Shown one piece after another: positions 15,472-23,306 of a stretch of 36,993 bases of DNA (its first letter is position 1; every line of letters starts with the position of its first letter). Source of the DNA: Lachnospiraceae bacterium. Lineage in GTDB: Bacteria; Bacillota; Clostridia; Lachnospirales; Lachnospiraceae. Under the pieces are notes generated by a model. The model did not search any database, was not told where the DNA came from, and saw only the letters and a list, made by a program, of their open reading frames with translations. Where the stretch lies: the NCBI GenBank assembly GCA_017520155.1, contig JAFXGR010000010.1, positions 1 through 36,993 of the forward strand, in the 5' to 3' direction. Position numbers and translations under genes: made by a program.

Positions 15472-16086
15472 TTAGGCTTGAACCTCTACATCGCCTTCTG
15501 TAGCTTCTTTCTTCCAGGCATCAAATTTTTCCAGTACAGCATCGTAAGTTTTCTGAGAAATTTCGGGAAGTTCATCACCCCAGGTTTTGGTAGCCATCTT
15601 AAAGCCTTTAATAAAAGCTTCCTTCATTTCTTCAATTTTATCCGGATCACCACCGGTTAATGCCTTGGCAAAATCAACGATCCGATCAGAAGTCTGGTTA
15701 ATTCCCCAGTAACCATCCTCTGCAATATCGGCCTGTGCCTGAGCTTTTGTTGCTGCATCAACAGTAAAATTACCGCTTCGTAAAAAGCTCCACATATCAT
15801 CTGCAGAACCAATAGCTTTTCCCTGACCGGTAATCAGCTTTTCAACAAGACTTCTTAACTGAGCAGTTCTTGCTTCAGCATCAGCCATTAATTTATTTAC
15901 CATCTCTGTATTGGGCTTGTAGGTTTTGGGAACAGTCTCCTGTTTTGAAGGCTCGTAAACTGCACCATTTTCTACAGTCTGTGTCTGTGTTTGTGCCTGT
16001 TCTTTTACTGTATCTTTTGTTGTTTTAGCCTTTGTTTCGTAATTCTGATACCCGGGGGTACCTGTAGTAATTCCATTTACACTCAT
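15472..16086 (-). CDS. Conserved protein of unknown function
   Basis: A 204-residue soluble protein with no signal or membrane segment. Residues 1-60 are Thr/Gln/Lys-rich and probably disordered. From about 65 on it looks folded: an alpha-helical stretch (ADAEARTAQLRSLVEKLIT), DDMWSFLRSGNF, ADIAEDGYWGINQTSDRI and ATKTWGDELPEISQKTYDA. I do not recognise a domain with known function; proteins with this last pattern seem recurrent in Lachnospiraceae. An earlier ATG at 16098 is open, but the GGAG it contains is ideally spaced for the ATG at 16086. The stop is immediately followed by a long palindromic repeat. Confidence 0.8.
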   Translation of the reverse strand: MSVNGITTGTPGYQNYETKAKTTKDTVKEQAQTQTQTVENGAVYEPSKQETVPKTYKPNTEMVNKLMADAEARTAQLRSLVEKLITGQGKAIGSADDMWSFLRSGNFTVDAATKAQAQADIAEDGYWGINQTSDRIVDFAKALTGGDPDKIEEMKEAFIKGFKMATKTWGDELPEISQKTYDAVLEKFDAWKKEATEGDVEVQA

Positions 16087-16294
16087 ATGCGACTCCATTC
16101 TGCAGAATATTGTAACAGACCGGATTAGATGGAAGGTATTACAACATATCTGCCATAAAAATAATCATTAGTATCTATTGTAGGTATCGGAAGAAAAGGG
16201 AAATTGTATTAGAGAAAAATAGGAATCATTGAGAAAAACTGCAAATTACAGAAAAAAAGAGCCCTTAATCAGGACCACAGGAAGGGGATAAAGA

Positions 16295-16323
16295 TTGACA
16301 AAATAAATACCATTGTATATAAT
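16295..16323 (+). promoter_or_regulatory. Sigma-A promoter of ispE
   Basis: A perfect TTGACA (16295-16300) and TATAAT (16318-16323) with 17-base spacing, about 95 bases before the ispE start. The gene-free stretch 16087-16417 shows nothing else except possible operators overlapping and following this promoter. Confidence 0.8.
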
Positions 16324-16353
16324 TAAGTACAATTTAATGTATATTGTATACAG
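16313..16353. promoter_or_regulatory. Possible GntR-type operator pair
   Basis: TTGTATATAA overlaps the -10 and TTGTATACAG (16344-16353) lies just past the expected start; TTGTA and TACAA also face each other across 16313-16332. FCD-type GntR regulators often bind TnGTnnnACnA palindromes, and such a regulator is encoded one gene downstream. Autoregulation is an inference only. Confidence 0.35.
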
Positions 16354-16417
16354 AGTGTTTTAATGAAGCTGTCAGTGAGTAAGAAGTTGACCTTAAGGTC
16401 AGACGAAGGAGATATGT

Positions 16418-17299
16418 ATGGATAAAATTACCATCCGGGCAATGGCCAAGATTAATCTGGGACTGGATGTCCTTGGCCGCAGAGACAATGGATATCATGA
16501 AGTAAAGATGATTATGCAAACAATTGATTTGTATGATACCCTAATCTTTGAAAAGAAAAGAGAAGAGGGAATTGTAATTGAAGCGAATCATCCTATGGTT
16601 CCTTGCGATGAAAGTAATCTGGTTTATCAAGCGGCTTCTCTTTTAATGAAAAAGCATAAAATTGATTCCGGATTGAAGATTACCTTAGAAAAAAGGATTC
16701 CTGTTGCAGCCGGAATGGCAGGGGGAAGCACGGATGCAGCAGCAGCGCTGGTGGGGGTAAACAGACTTTTTGATTTACAAATAAGTACAGAAGAATTAAA
16801 AGAAATTGGAGTTACTATTGGGGCAGATGTACCCTATTGTATTGATGGAGGAACTGCTCTAAGTGAAGGAATAGGAGAAATACTTTCTCCCCTGCCTACG
16901 CCTGCCCCTTGTTATGTGGTAATCGCAAAGCCGGATCTTAGTGTGTCTACAGCCTACGTTTACGGGAATTTAAACCTGAAGGAAATAGTACATCCTGATA
17001 TTGAGGGGATGATTGAGGCAATTAAGAACCAAAATTTACAGCAAATGTGTGCTAAGATGGGAAATGTTTTAGAGACGGTAACAGAGAAAAAATATCCGGT
17101 AATTACAGAACTGAAAAAATTAATGAAAGAAAATGGGGCAGTTAACAGTATGATGAGTGGAAGCGGTCCCACAGTATTTGGAATTTTTGACAGCTTACAA
17201 AGGGCGAAGAACGCAGCTCAAGAAGCAGAAAAGACAGGTTTTTGTGAACAGATTGCCGTAACAGTTTTTGCACCAAAGGCACAGGTAGTGGAAGAATAG
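16418..17299 (+). CDS. ispE: 4-diphosphocytidyl-2-C-methyl-D-erythritol kinase
   Basis: A GHMP-family kinase of the non-mevalonate isoprenoid pathway, phosphorylating CDP-methylerythritol with ATP in the cytoplasm. Its 293 residues match the family. AKINLGLDVLGRRDNGYHEV near the N-terminus is the substrate motif. PVAAGMAGGSTDAAAAL (about residues 95-111) is the GHMP ATP-binding loop, and MMSGSGPTVFGIF near 250 is the third motif. AAGGAGAT is well placed before the ATG. The stop codon TAG falls within GAATAGTTACAA, which matches the right end of the GTAACTATTCAG repeat family; this may be chance. Confidence 0.94.
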   Translation: MDKITIRAMAKINLGLDVLGRRDNGYHEVKMIMQTIDLYDTLIFEKKREEGIVIEANHPMVPCDESNLVYQAASLLMKKHKIDSGLKITLEKRIPVAAGMAGGSTDAAAALVGVNRLFDLQISTEELKEIGVTIGADVPYCIDGGTALSEGIGEILSPLPTPAPCYVVIAKPDLSVSTAYVYGNLNLKEIVHPDIEGMIEAIKNQNLQQMCAKMGNVLETVTEKKYPVITELKKLMKENGAVNSMMSGSGPTVFGIFDSLQRAKNAAQEAEKTGFCEQIAVTVFAPKAQVVEE

Positions 17300-17367
17300 T
17301 TACAATAATTGGAAATTAGGGGTAAACAAAGAGAGTAACAGGGTTCAAAAGAGAAGAGGATAACATT

Positions 17368-18051
17368 ATGGGAAATTTTTTTCAGCATGAAATGGATGAA
17401 TATCTGCCCCTTAGGGATGTGGTATTCAAAACCTTGCGACAAGGAATTTTAACAGGAGAATTAAAGCCCGGCGAGAGATTAATGGAAATACATCTGGCCA
17501 ATAAGCTGGGGGTAAGCCGTACTCCCATTCGGGAAGCTATTCGTAAGCTGGAGTTGGAAGGTTTGGTGACCATGATTCCAAGGCGAGGAGCAGAAGTGGC
17601 TCAGATTACAGAAAAAAGCATGAAGGATGTATTGGAGGTACGAAAGGTATTGGATCGTCTTTCTGTGGAATTGGCTTGTGAAAGAATTACACAAGAGGAA
17701 AAAAATCAGCTGAAGGAAGCTTGTCTTGCTTTTGAAGAGGCAGTAGAGGGAGGAGATTTTGCCACTATTGCCAAGGCAGATGTGGTATTTCATGACTTGA
17801 TTGTAGCAGCTACAAGAAATATGAGATTATCTCAGATGGTAAATAATCTTGCAGAGCAGATGTACCGTTACCGATTTGAATATATTAAAGATAAAAGTCA
17901 GCATAAGCGATTGGTGGCAGAGCATGAAGTGATTTATCAGGGAATAGCAGAGGGAAATATTGCTAAAGCTTTAGCTGCCATTGAAGAGCATATTGATAAT
18001 CAGGAAACTGTAATTTTACAGCAAATCAGAATTGATCGTGAGAAAAAATAA
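17368..18051 (+). CDS. GntR-family transcriptional regulator with FCD domain
   Basis: A 227-residue DNA-binding regulator. The winged helix-turn-helix is at about residues 12-80 (LVFKTL-type start, LGVSRTPIREAIRKLELEGLV, then IPRRGAEV). The C-terminal all-helical FCD ligand domain (about 88-220) includes DVVFHDLI and HEVIYQGI, whose Asp and His residues are the usual metal or ligand contacts. The ligand is unknown. It lies 68 bases after ispE with its own AGAGGAT site and no terminator between, so it is probably in the ispE transcript. It may act on the palindromes at 16313-16353. Confidence 0.88.
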   Translation: MGNFFQHEMDEYLPLRDVVFKTLRQGILTGELKPGERLMEIHLANKLGVSRTPIREAIRKLELEGLVTMIPRRGAEVAQITEKSMKDVLEVRKVLDRLSVELACERITQEEKNQLKEACLAFEEAVEGGDFATIAKADVVFHDLIVAATRNMRLSQMVNNLAEQMYRYRFEYIKDKSQHKRLVAEHEVIYQGIAEGNIAKALAAIEEHIDNQETVILQQIRIDREKK

Positions 18052-18079
18052 AAGCTTTGTATAAAGCTAACCTTGTGGG

Positions 18080-18111
18080 CCTATACTTTAGATAGTCAGT
18101 AAAAGTATAGG
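18080..18111 (+). promoter_or_regulatory. Hairpin ending at the ribosome binding site of a small gene
   Basis: CCTATACTTT (18080-18089) and AAAGTATAGG (18102-18111) form a perfect 10-base-pair stem with a 12-base loop. The 3' arm includes the first bases of GGGAG (18110-18114), the ribosome binding site of the gene at 18123. No T-run follows. The left arm contains TATACT, a possible -10, though no good -35 is seen. A weaker AGCTTT/AAAGCT hairpin lies just upstream (18053-18068). Confidence 0.45.
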
Positions 18112-18122
18112 GAGCAGAGAAA

Positions 18123-18347
18123 ATGAAAGAATTAAAAGAAACCATTCTGATTACCATGATGAGCATGATGTTTTGGGGGATTTTATATCCTCAATTTAGC
18201 CTTACGGAAAATTCTTATCTTTGCCTGGAAAATAGAGAAAGGAATCCGGAACAGGATTTTTTTCAGATTTTGGGGGCTAAAAAGGGAGAACTTGTGGTAA
18301 AAAGTAAATTATGGGAATGGTTAGAAGAGGATAATCATAAGGAATAA
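18123..18347 (+). CDS. Small membrane-associated protein of unknown function
   Basis: 74 residues. The hydrophobic N-terminal half (ILITMMSMMFWGILYP) could be one membrane segment or an uncleaved signal, followed by a charged tail with SYLCLEN and a Trp-rich end (KLWEWLEED). No family recognised. It has a clear GGGAG site and follows the gntR gene by about 70 bases in the same direction, with murI next. It probably belongs to the same transcript; function unknown. Confidence 0.65.
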   Translation: MKELKETILITMMSMMFWGILYPQFSLTENSYLCLENRERNPEQDFFQILGAKKGELVVKSKLWEWLEEDNHKE

Positions 18348-18408
18348 GACAGATTAGAAATCCATAAGCTAAAGGAGATAAACCCAAAAGGAAGCAGGAT
18401 ATTTTTTT

Positions 18409-19239
18409 ATGGAAGAAAAAAGTAAAAAGGATTTGCCCATTGGGGTTTTTGATTCCGGTGTAGGAGGATTAACAGTAGTCCGAGAAATCATGAGACAAAT
18501 ACCAAAGGAGAGAATTGTGTATTTTGGTGATACAGCTCGTGTACCCTATGGGAGTAAATCTAAGGAAACAGTTACCAGATATTCGGAACAGATTGTGAGA
18601 TTTTTGGAAACACAGCAGGTAAAAGCTATTGTCATAGCCTGTAATACAGCAAGTGCCTACGCATTGGAGGAAATTGAAAAACAAGTAAAAATTCCCATGC
18701 TGGGTGTAGTAAAACCGGGAGCAAAGACAGCGGCAGAAGTTACAGTAAACGGAAAAATCGGTGTCATTGCTACAGAAGGAACTATCCAGAGTAAAATCTA
18801 CGGTAAATACATAGAGCAATTAAAAAAGGAAGCTCAGGTTATAGGGAAGGCTTGTCCCTTATTTGTTCCCCTGGTGGAAGAGGGACTGTTGGAAGACCCT
18901 GTAACGGATGAAATTGCACAGCGCTATCTTAGTGTATTAATTGATTCGGGAATTGATACCTTAATCCTGGGATGTACCCATTATCCCCTCATCCGAAGAA
19001 CAATCCAAAAAGTAATGGGAGATCAGGTAAGACTGGTGAATCCTGCCTATGAGACAGCTTTGGAATTAAAAAGACTGTTGGATCAACAGAATCTTTTACA
19101 GGATGAAAAACCTGTGCTGGGAACAAACCAATATCAGTTTTTTGTTAGTGACGGAGCTGATAAATTCCAGCATTTTGCTAACACTATTTTTAAGTATGGA
19201 GTTTTGGCGGTAAAGCAGATTAATATAGAGGAGTATTAA
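18409..19239 (+). CDS. murI: Glutamate racemase
   Basis: A cofactor-independent racemase supplying D-glutamate for peptidoglycan. PIGVFDSGVGGLTVVREI (about residues 11-28) is the family start. The two catalytic cysteines are visible in ACNTASAYA (about 77) and LGCTHYPL (about 187). VYFGDTARVPYG is also conserved. 276 residues is normal. GGAAGCAGGA lies upstream of the ATG. Its stop codon directly abuts the ATG of the next gene (TAAATG), so translational coupling is likely. Confidence 0.94.
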   Translation: MEEKSKKDLPIGVFDSGVGGLTVVREIMRQIPKERIVYFGDTARVPYGSKSKETVTRYSEQIVRFLETQQVKAIVIACNTASAYALEEIEKQVKIPMLGVVKPGAKTAAEVTVNGKIGVIATEGTIQSKIYGKYIEQLKKEAQVIGKACPLFVPLVEEGLLEDPVTDEIAQRYLSVLIDSGIDTLILGCTHYPLIRRTIQKVMGDQVRLVNPAYETALELKRLLDQQNLLQDEKPVLGTNQYQFFVSDGADKFQHFANTIFKYGVLAVKQINIEEY

Positions 19240-19689
19240 ATGACAAAAGAAGTAATGATTTCCATTCGGGGAATTCAATTTGAGGAAGGGTTAGATGGAG
19301 AAAAGATAGAAAGCATTCAAAAGGGAGAATATTATAATCGAAATGATATGCATTACATCCTTTTTGAAGAGATAGTAGAGGGGATGGATGATCCGGTAAA
19401 AAGTATGATCAAATTTAAAGAAGGAGAAATGCATCTTAATAAAAAGGGACCGATTAATGTTACCATGGACTTTTTGGAAGACAAGAAAACATTAACGGAT
19501 TACCGAACTCCTTTTGGAAGTCTTGTTATTGGACTGGAAGCAAAAAAAGTAAATTTTGAAGAAGAAGAAAAAAGGATTTTGCTGGATGTAGATTATACTT
19601 TAGAGGTAAATTATGAGCCTTTAGCCAATTGTAAGATTCGTGTAGATATCCGCTCTATGGATGGAGAGGCTTTTTCGTTAAGGAGCTAA
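19240..19689 (+). CDS. DUF1934 (YwiB-like) family protein
   Basis: 149 residues, a calycin-like beta-barrel family of unknown function. Typical pattern: MISIRGIQ start, then YYNRNDMHYILFEE, MHLNKKGPINVTM, TPFGSLVIG and a closing DYTLEVN. There is no signal peptide, so it is expected in the cytoplasm. Its ribosome binding site (GAGGAG) lies within the end of murI, with which it is coupled. A terminator follows at 19720-19759. A link to cell-wall metabolism rests only on position. Confidence 0.85.
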   Translation: MTKEVMISIRGIQFEEGLDGEKIESIQKGEYYNRNDMHYILFEEIVEGMDDPVKSMIKFKEGEMHLNKKGPINVTMDFLEDKKTLTDYRTPFGSLVIGLEAKKVNFEEEEKRILLDVDYTLEVNYEPLANCKIRVDIRSMDGEAFSLRS

Positions 19690-19717
19690 AAAATAGAAGA
19701 TAAGAGGATGATAATAA

Positions 19718-19784
19718 GAAAAACTGCTCTTCAATGTTTGCATTGGAAAGCAGTTTTTTATAAATTTCCTTATCTTTGAATTGG
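19718..19784 (+). terminator. Terminator formed from the right half of a GTAACTATTCAG-family repeat
   Basis: AAAACTGCT...CAATG-TTTG-CATTG...AGCAGTTTTTT (19720-19759) is a strong intrinsic terminator for the murI-DUF1934 transcript. The same bases and their right flank (TAAATTTCC...TCTTTGAAT) align with the right half of the repeats at 305-449 and 15314-15461. Stem pairs change together between copies: G-C to C-G at the inner stem base, and CTGT/ACAG to CTGCT/AGCAG in the outer stem. Confidence 0.75.
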
Positions 19785-19805
19785 AGTAAAAGATCTGATA
19801 AAAGT

Positions 19806-20282
19806 TTACTTAACAGATTTGGCACCGGCTTTTTCCTGAGCTTTTTCTACAGTACGTTTCCACCAGCCTTTTTTCTTTGTTTCTACAGGAGCGGTTTTTC
19901 CGTGAAGTCCTTTTACGGAAGTAATATAAATACCGCTTATGGTAGCTTTAACTTCCTTTTTTACCGGGATACTGTCAAAGATTTTTTCGTCACATACCAT
20001 GCTTAAAATCTGAGGGCCTACCTTAGCCTTTACCACAGGAAGCTTTGCATTTTTGGCAAAACGATTGGCGGAATCCAATACCTGCTGAGGAAATCCTGCA
20101 TCCTTCATTTTCATTCTCTTCTTATCAATAATCAGCATAGAAACAGTTTGTTTCATGGCTTCAATTTGTTCCTGTTGTTCAGCCTGCTTTTTCTGGGCTT
20201 TCTTTCCTATAAAATATAATGCAACTCCAGCACCTATTAAAATAACTAAAATAACAATCAATACAACAGTACCTGTGCTCAA
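19806..20282 (-). CDS. Membrane-anchored protein of unknown function
   Basis: 158 residues from a TTG start at 20282 that has a strong AAGGAGG nine bases upstream; the frame stays open to 20330, but that start has no binding site. Residues about 5-26 (VVLIVILVILIGAGVALYFI) form one membrane anchor. A Gln/Lys-rich coiled-coil-like stretch (KKAQKKQAEQQEQIEAMKQ) follows, then a folded part (KAKVGPQILSMVCDEKIFD) and a Lys-rich tail with KGWWKRTV. No known domain recognised. It lies convergent to the DUF1934 gene, sharing the terminator region. Confidence 0.75.
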   Translation of the reverse strand: MSTGTVVLIVILVILIGAGVALYFIGKKAQKKQAEQQEQIEAMKQTVSMLIIDKKRMKMKDAGFPQQVLDSANRFAKNAKLPVVKAKVGPQILSMVCDEKIFDSIPVKKEVKATISGIYITSVKGLHGKTAPVETKKKGWWKRTVEKAQEKAGAKSVK

Positions 20283-20476
20283 CTTAATTTCCTCCTTGTA
20301 AAAAATAATCAATCTATGACATTTTATCATTGATTAAAGGTTTGCGCAAGTAAATAGTGGAGAGAACCATAGGACAGAATCATAAGGAAATAATTCTAAG
20401 AAATAATGATAGGAAGGCTACCTTAAAAATCCCTGAAATTCCCACAAAAGAACGGCCTTGAGGTGGATTGTCACCC

Positions 20477-20505
20477 TTGATATAATGCGTTAAATATGAT
20501 ATAAA
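20477..20505 (+). promoter_or_regulatory. Sigma-A promoter of the trigger-factor-like lipoprotein gene
   Basis: TTGATA (20477-20482) and TATAAA (20500-20505) are 17 bases apart, about 155 bases before the start codon. The leader contains AGCCTTT (about 20530) facing AAAGGCT (about 20567), a possible hairpin without a T-run. Otherwise the gene-free stretch 20283-20660 shows nothing recognisable. Confidence 0.5.
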
Positions 20506-20660
20506 AGAATAGTTATTTCTATATTCATAAGCCTTTGTCTGAATTATTCCTTGCCTGAGGAAAAGAAAGGCTCTGGAAAAAGAGGATGAAGTTCAGGTTA
20601 TGAATGGTGAAAATACATTGAAGTTTTAAATATGGGTAAACCATGGAATGTGAGGAGTAA

Positions 20661-21818
20661 ATGAAAAATAAGTTAATGAAGCTGCTGTTGCTTGGGATGA
20701 CAGGGATGTTCCTGGCTGCCTGCAGCGGTGACAAAAATGACACACAGAAAGAAGAAAGTACACAGGTAGAAGAGTCAGTTTCGGCGGAAGAAGGGACAGA
20801 GGAAATTCCTACAATTTATTTTGAAGATATTGCAGTAGATGATTATGTTACCTTGGGAGAATATAAGGGACTGGAAGTTATCCAAAATAAAGCAGAGGTA
20901 ACAGAGGAAGAATTGGAAAGCTTTATTCAGTACAGTTTATCCAGTCATAAGCATACAGAACCTGTTACAGACCGTGATGTTGTAGAAAACGGTGATGTTG
21001 CCAACATTGATTATGAAGGAAAAAAAGATGGAGTAGCCTTTGAAGGAGGCACTGCAGCAGGTTATGATTTAGAAATTGGCTCCGGAAGTTTTATTCCCGG
21101 CTTTGAGGAAGGATTGGTTGGGGCAAAGGTTGGAGAAATTGTAGACTTAAATCTGACCTTTCCGGATAATTATCCTTCAGAAGAGCTTGCAGGACAAGAG
21201 GTAGTGTTTACAGTTACCGTTAATTCTATTTCTGCTTATGTAACTCATGAGCTGAATGATGAATTTGTACAGGAGCTGGCCATTGAAGGAGTAACTACGG
21301 TAGATCAGTTTAGAGAATATGCCAGAGAAGGACTTCAGGCGGAAGCAGACAGCAATTATCACTATAATCTTCAGATGCAGCTGATTTCTTTGGCTATGCA
21401 GAATGCGCAGATAAAGGAACCACCCACAGAACTGGTAGAAAAGTACAAAAAGGTAACCACCAGTCAGCTGGAGTATCAGGCAGCAATGTATGGTGTAGAT
21501 ATAGAGACCTTTGTACAAGGGTATTTTGGTGTTGATCTGCCAACCTATGAAAAAGAGATAGAGGCAGGGGCCTTGGAGACGGCAAAACAGGCTTTACTAT
21601 GCTATAAAATTGCCCTGGAGGAAAATCTTCAGGTAACAGAGGAGGAAATGAATACCAAGATTGAAGAAAGCTATGCAGCTATGGGATATACTTCTGCAGA
21701 CAGCTTTAAAGAAATGGTGGATTTAAAGGAATATAAAGACAGCATGTTGTTGGATAAGGTATTTAATTTCCTCATAGAAAATGCCAAAGTTACGGAACAG
21801 GTAGAAAGCTTACAATAG
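20661..21818 (+). CDS. Trigger-factor-like lipoprotein with FKBP peptidyl-prolyl isomerase domain
   Basis: 385 residues. A signal peptide ends in lipobox LAAC (lipidated Cys about 21) and is followed by an acidic linker (about 24-50). An FKBP-type domain (about 85-180) includes NIDYEGKKDG, SGSFIPGFEEGLVGAKVGE and VFTVTVNSI. A C-terminal helical chaperone part (about 190-380) resembles the trigger-factor C-domain (LNDEFVQEL, TVDQFREYAREGL). The ribosome-binding N-domain of true trigger factor is absent. It therefore probably assists folding of exported proteins at the outer face of the membrane, like PrsA or SurA in role. asnS follows 17 bases later, perhaps co-transcribed. Pipelines may call it tig; the lipobox argues against that. 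Confidence 0.85.
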   Translation: MKNKLMKLLLLGMTGMFLAACSGDKNDTQKEESTQVEESVSAEEGTEEIPTIYFEDIAVDDYVTLGEYKGLEVIQNKAEVTEEELESFIQYSLSSHKHTEPVTDRDVVENGDVANIDYEGKKDGVAFEGGTAAGYDLEIGSGSFIPGFEEGLVGAKVGEIVDLNLTFPDNYPSEELAGQEVVFTVTVNSISAYVTHELNDEFVQELAIEGVTTVDQFREYAREGLQAEADSNYHYNLQMQLISLAMQNAQIKEPPTELVEKYKKVTTSQLEYQAAMYGVDIETFVQGYFGVDLPTYEKEIEAGALETAKQALLCYKIALEENLQVTEEEMNTKIEESYAAMGYTSADSFKEMVDLKEYKDSMLLDKVFNFLIENAKVTEQVESLQ

Positions 21819-21835
21819 GATAAAGGAGAGAGAGT

Positions 21836-23227
21836 ATGGAATTAACAAGTATTAAACAACTGTACAGAGATCGGGAAGCTTATACAGAAAAAGAAGTTAC
21901 CATTGGAGGTTGGGTAAGAAATAATCGTGATTCCAAAACCTTTGGGTTCTTAGTGGTAAATGACGGAACATTTTTTGAACCCTTACAGGTAGTATATGGT
22001 GACAGCTTAGATAACTTTGGTGATATAGCAAAGTTAAATATTGGTGCAGCTGTTGTGGTGACCGGAACAATTGTGGCTACACCGGGAGCAAAGCAGCCCT
22101 TTGAAATGCAGGCAAAGACCGTAGAAGTAGAAGGTCTATCCACTGCAGATTATCCTTTACAAAAAAAACGTCATACCTTCGAATATTTAAGAACAATTAC
22201 TCATCTGAGAGCAAGAACCAATACTTTCCAGGCAGTATTCAGAGTTCGTTCTCTGGCGGCTTATGCTATTCATAAGTTTTTCCAGGAAAGAGAATTTGTG
22301 TATGTTCACACACCCATTATTACCGGCAGTGACTGTGAAGGTGCAGGAGAAATGTTCCAGGTAAGTACTTTTGATTTTCAAAATATTCCAAAGACAGAAG
22401 AAGGTGCAGTAGATTTTAGTGAAGATTTCTTTGGAAAGCCTACCAATCTTACAGTAAGCGGACAATTAAATGCAGAAACTTATGCCTTTGCTTTTAAGAA
22501 CGTGTATACCTTTGGCCCTACCTTCCGTGCAGAAAATTCTAATACTACACGTCATGCGGCAGAATTTTGGATGATTGAGCCGGAAATGTGCTTTGCAGAT
22601 CTTAAGGATGATATGCTGTTAGCAGAATCTATGATTAAATATATTATTCGTTATGTTCTGGAGCATGCTCCGGAAGAGATGAATTTCTTTAATCAGTTTG
22701 TAGATAAGGGCTTAATTGAAAGGCTGAATCACGTGGTGAATTCTGATTTTGGTCATGTTACTTATACTGATGCCATTAAGATTTTAGAGCAGCATAACGA
22801 TGAATTTGATTATAAAGTATACTGGGGATGTGATCTCCAGACAGAGCATGAACGCTATCTTACAGAGAAAGAGTTTAAACGTCCTGTGTTTGTAACAGAT
22901 TATCCAAAGGATATTAAAGCCTTTTATATGAAGCTTAATGAAGATGGTAAGACAGTGGCGGCTATGGATTGTCTTGTTCCCGGTATCGGAGAAATCATCG
23001 GAGGAAGTCAGAGAGAGGATGATTTAGAGCTTCTGGAAAAGAGAATGGATGAAATGAAGCTGAATAAAGAAGATTACGGCTTCTATCTTGATCTTAGAAA
23101 ATATGGTTCTGCCCGTCATGCCGGATTTGGACTTGGTTTTGAACGTATGATTATGTATCTTACCGGAATGGGAAATATTCGTGATGTAGTTCCCTTCCCC
23201 AGAACAGTAAATAACTGTGAACTGTAA
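21836..23227 (+). CDS. asnS: Asparagine--tRNA ligase
   Basis: A class IIb aminoacyl-tRNA synthetase charging tRNA-Asn. 463 residues, matching the AsnS length. An N-terminal OB-fold anticodon domain (about 1-110) includes [20 protein letters not shown]. Motif 2, [21 protein letters not shown], lies near 228-248, and motif 3, [15 protein letters not shown], near 440-454. AsnRS rather than AspRS is supported by length and by the lack of a large insertion. AAAGGAG precedes the ATG. No T-box fits in the 17-base gap upstream, so any such control would have to act further up. A bidirectional terminator follows. Confidence 0.94.
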   Translation: MELTSIKQLYRDREAYTEKEVTIGGWVRNNRDSKTFGFLVVNDGTFFEPLQVVYGDSLDNFGDIAKLNIGAAVVVTGTIVATPGAKQPFEMQAKTVEVEGLSTADYPLQKKRHTFEYLRTITHLRARTNTFQAVFRVRSLAAYAIHKFFQEREFVYVHTPIITGSDCEGAGEMFQVSTFDFQNIPKTEEGAVDFSEDFFGKPTNLTVSGQLNAETYAFAFKNVYTFGPTFRAENSNTTRHAAEFWMIEPEMCFADLKDDMLLAESMIKYIIRYVLEHAPEEMNFFNQFVDKGLIERLNHVVNSDFGHVTYTDAIKILEQHNDEFDYKVYWGCDLQTEHERYLTEKEFKRPVFVTDYPKDIKAFYMKLNEDGKTVAAMDCLVPGIGEIIGGSQREDDLELLEKRMDEMKLNKEDYGFYLDLRKYGSARHAGFGLGFERMIMYLTGMGNIRDVVPFPRTVNNCEL

Positions 23228-23257
23228 ATAAGAAATTTTTTGATGAAATGAAAAATA

Positions 23258-23303
23258 AAAGACCCTGTGAAGAAGAGTATTTCTTTTTGCAGGGTCTTTT
23301 TTT
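23258..23303. terminator. Bidirectional terminator between asnS and trkH
   Basis: AAAGACCCTG (23258-23267) pairs with CAGGGTCTTT (23290-23299), followed by seven T's on the plus strand. The plus-strand A-rich 5' flank gives a T-run on the minus strand. It serves both convergent genes. Confidence 0.85.
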
Positions 23304-23306
23304 ATT

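Noticed and set aside
19720-20330. Alternative ATG at 20330 for the minus-strand membrane protein
   Set aside because: That start has no ribosome binding site, while TTG at 20282 has a strong AAGGAGG and places the membrane segment near the N-terminus.
21819-21835. T-box or other leader control of asnS
   Set aside because: The gap to the preceding gene is only 17 bases, and no T-box sequence was seen in the leader of the upstream lipoprotein gene.
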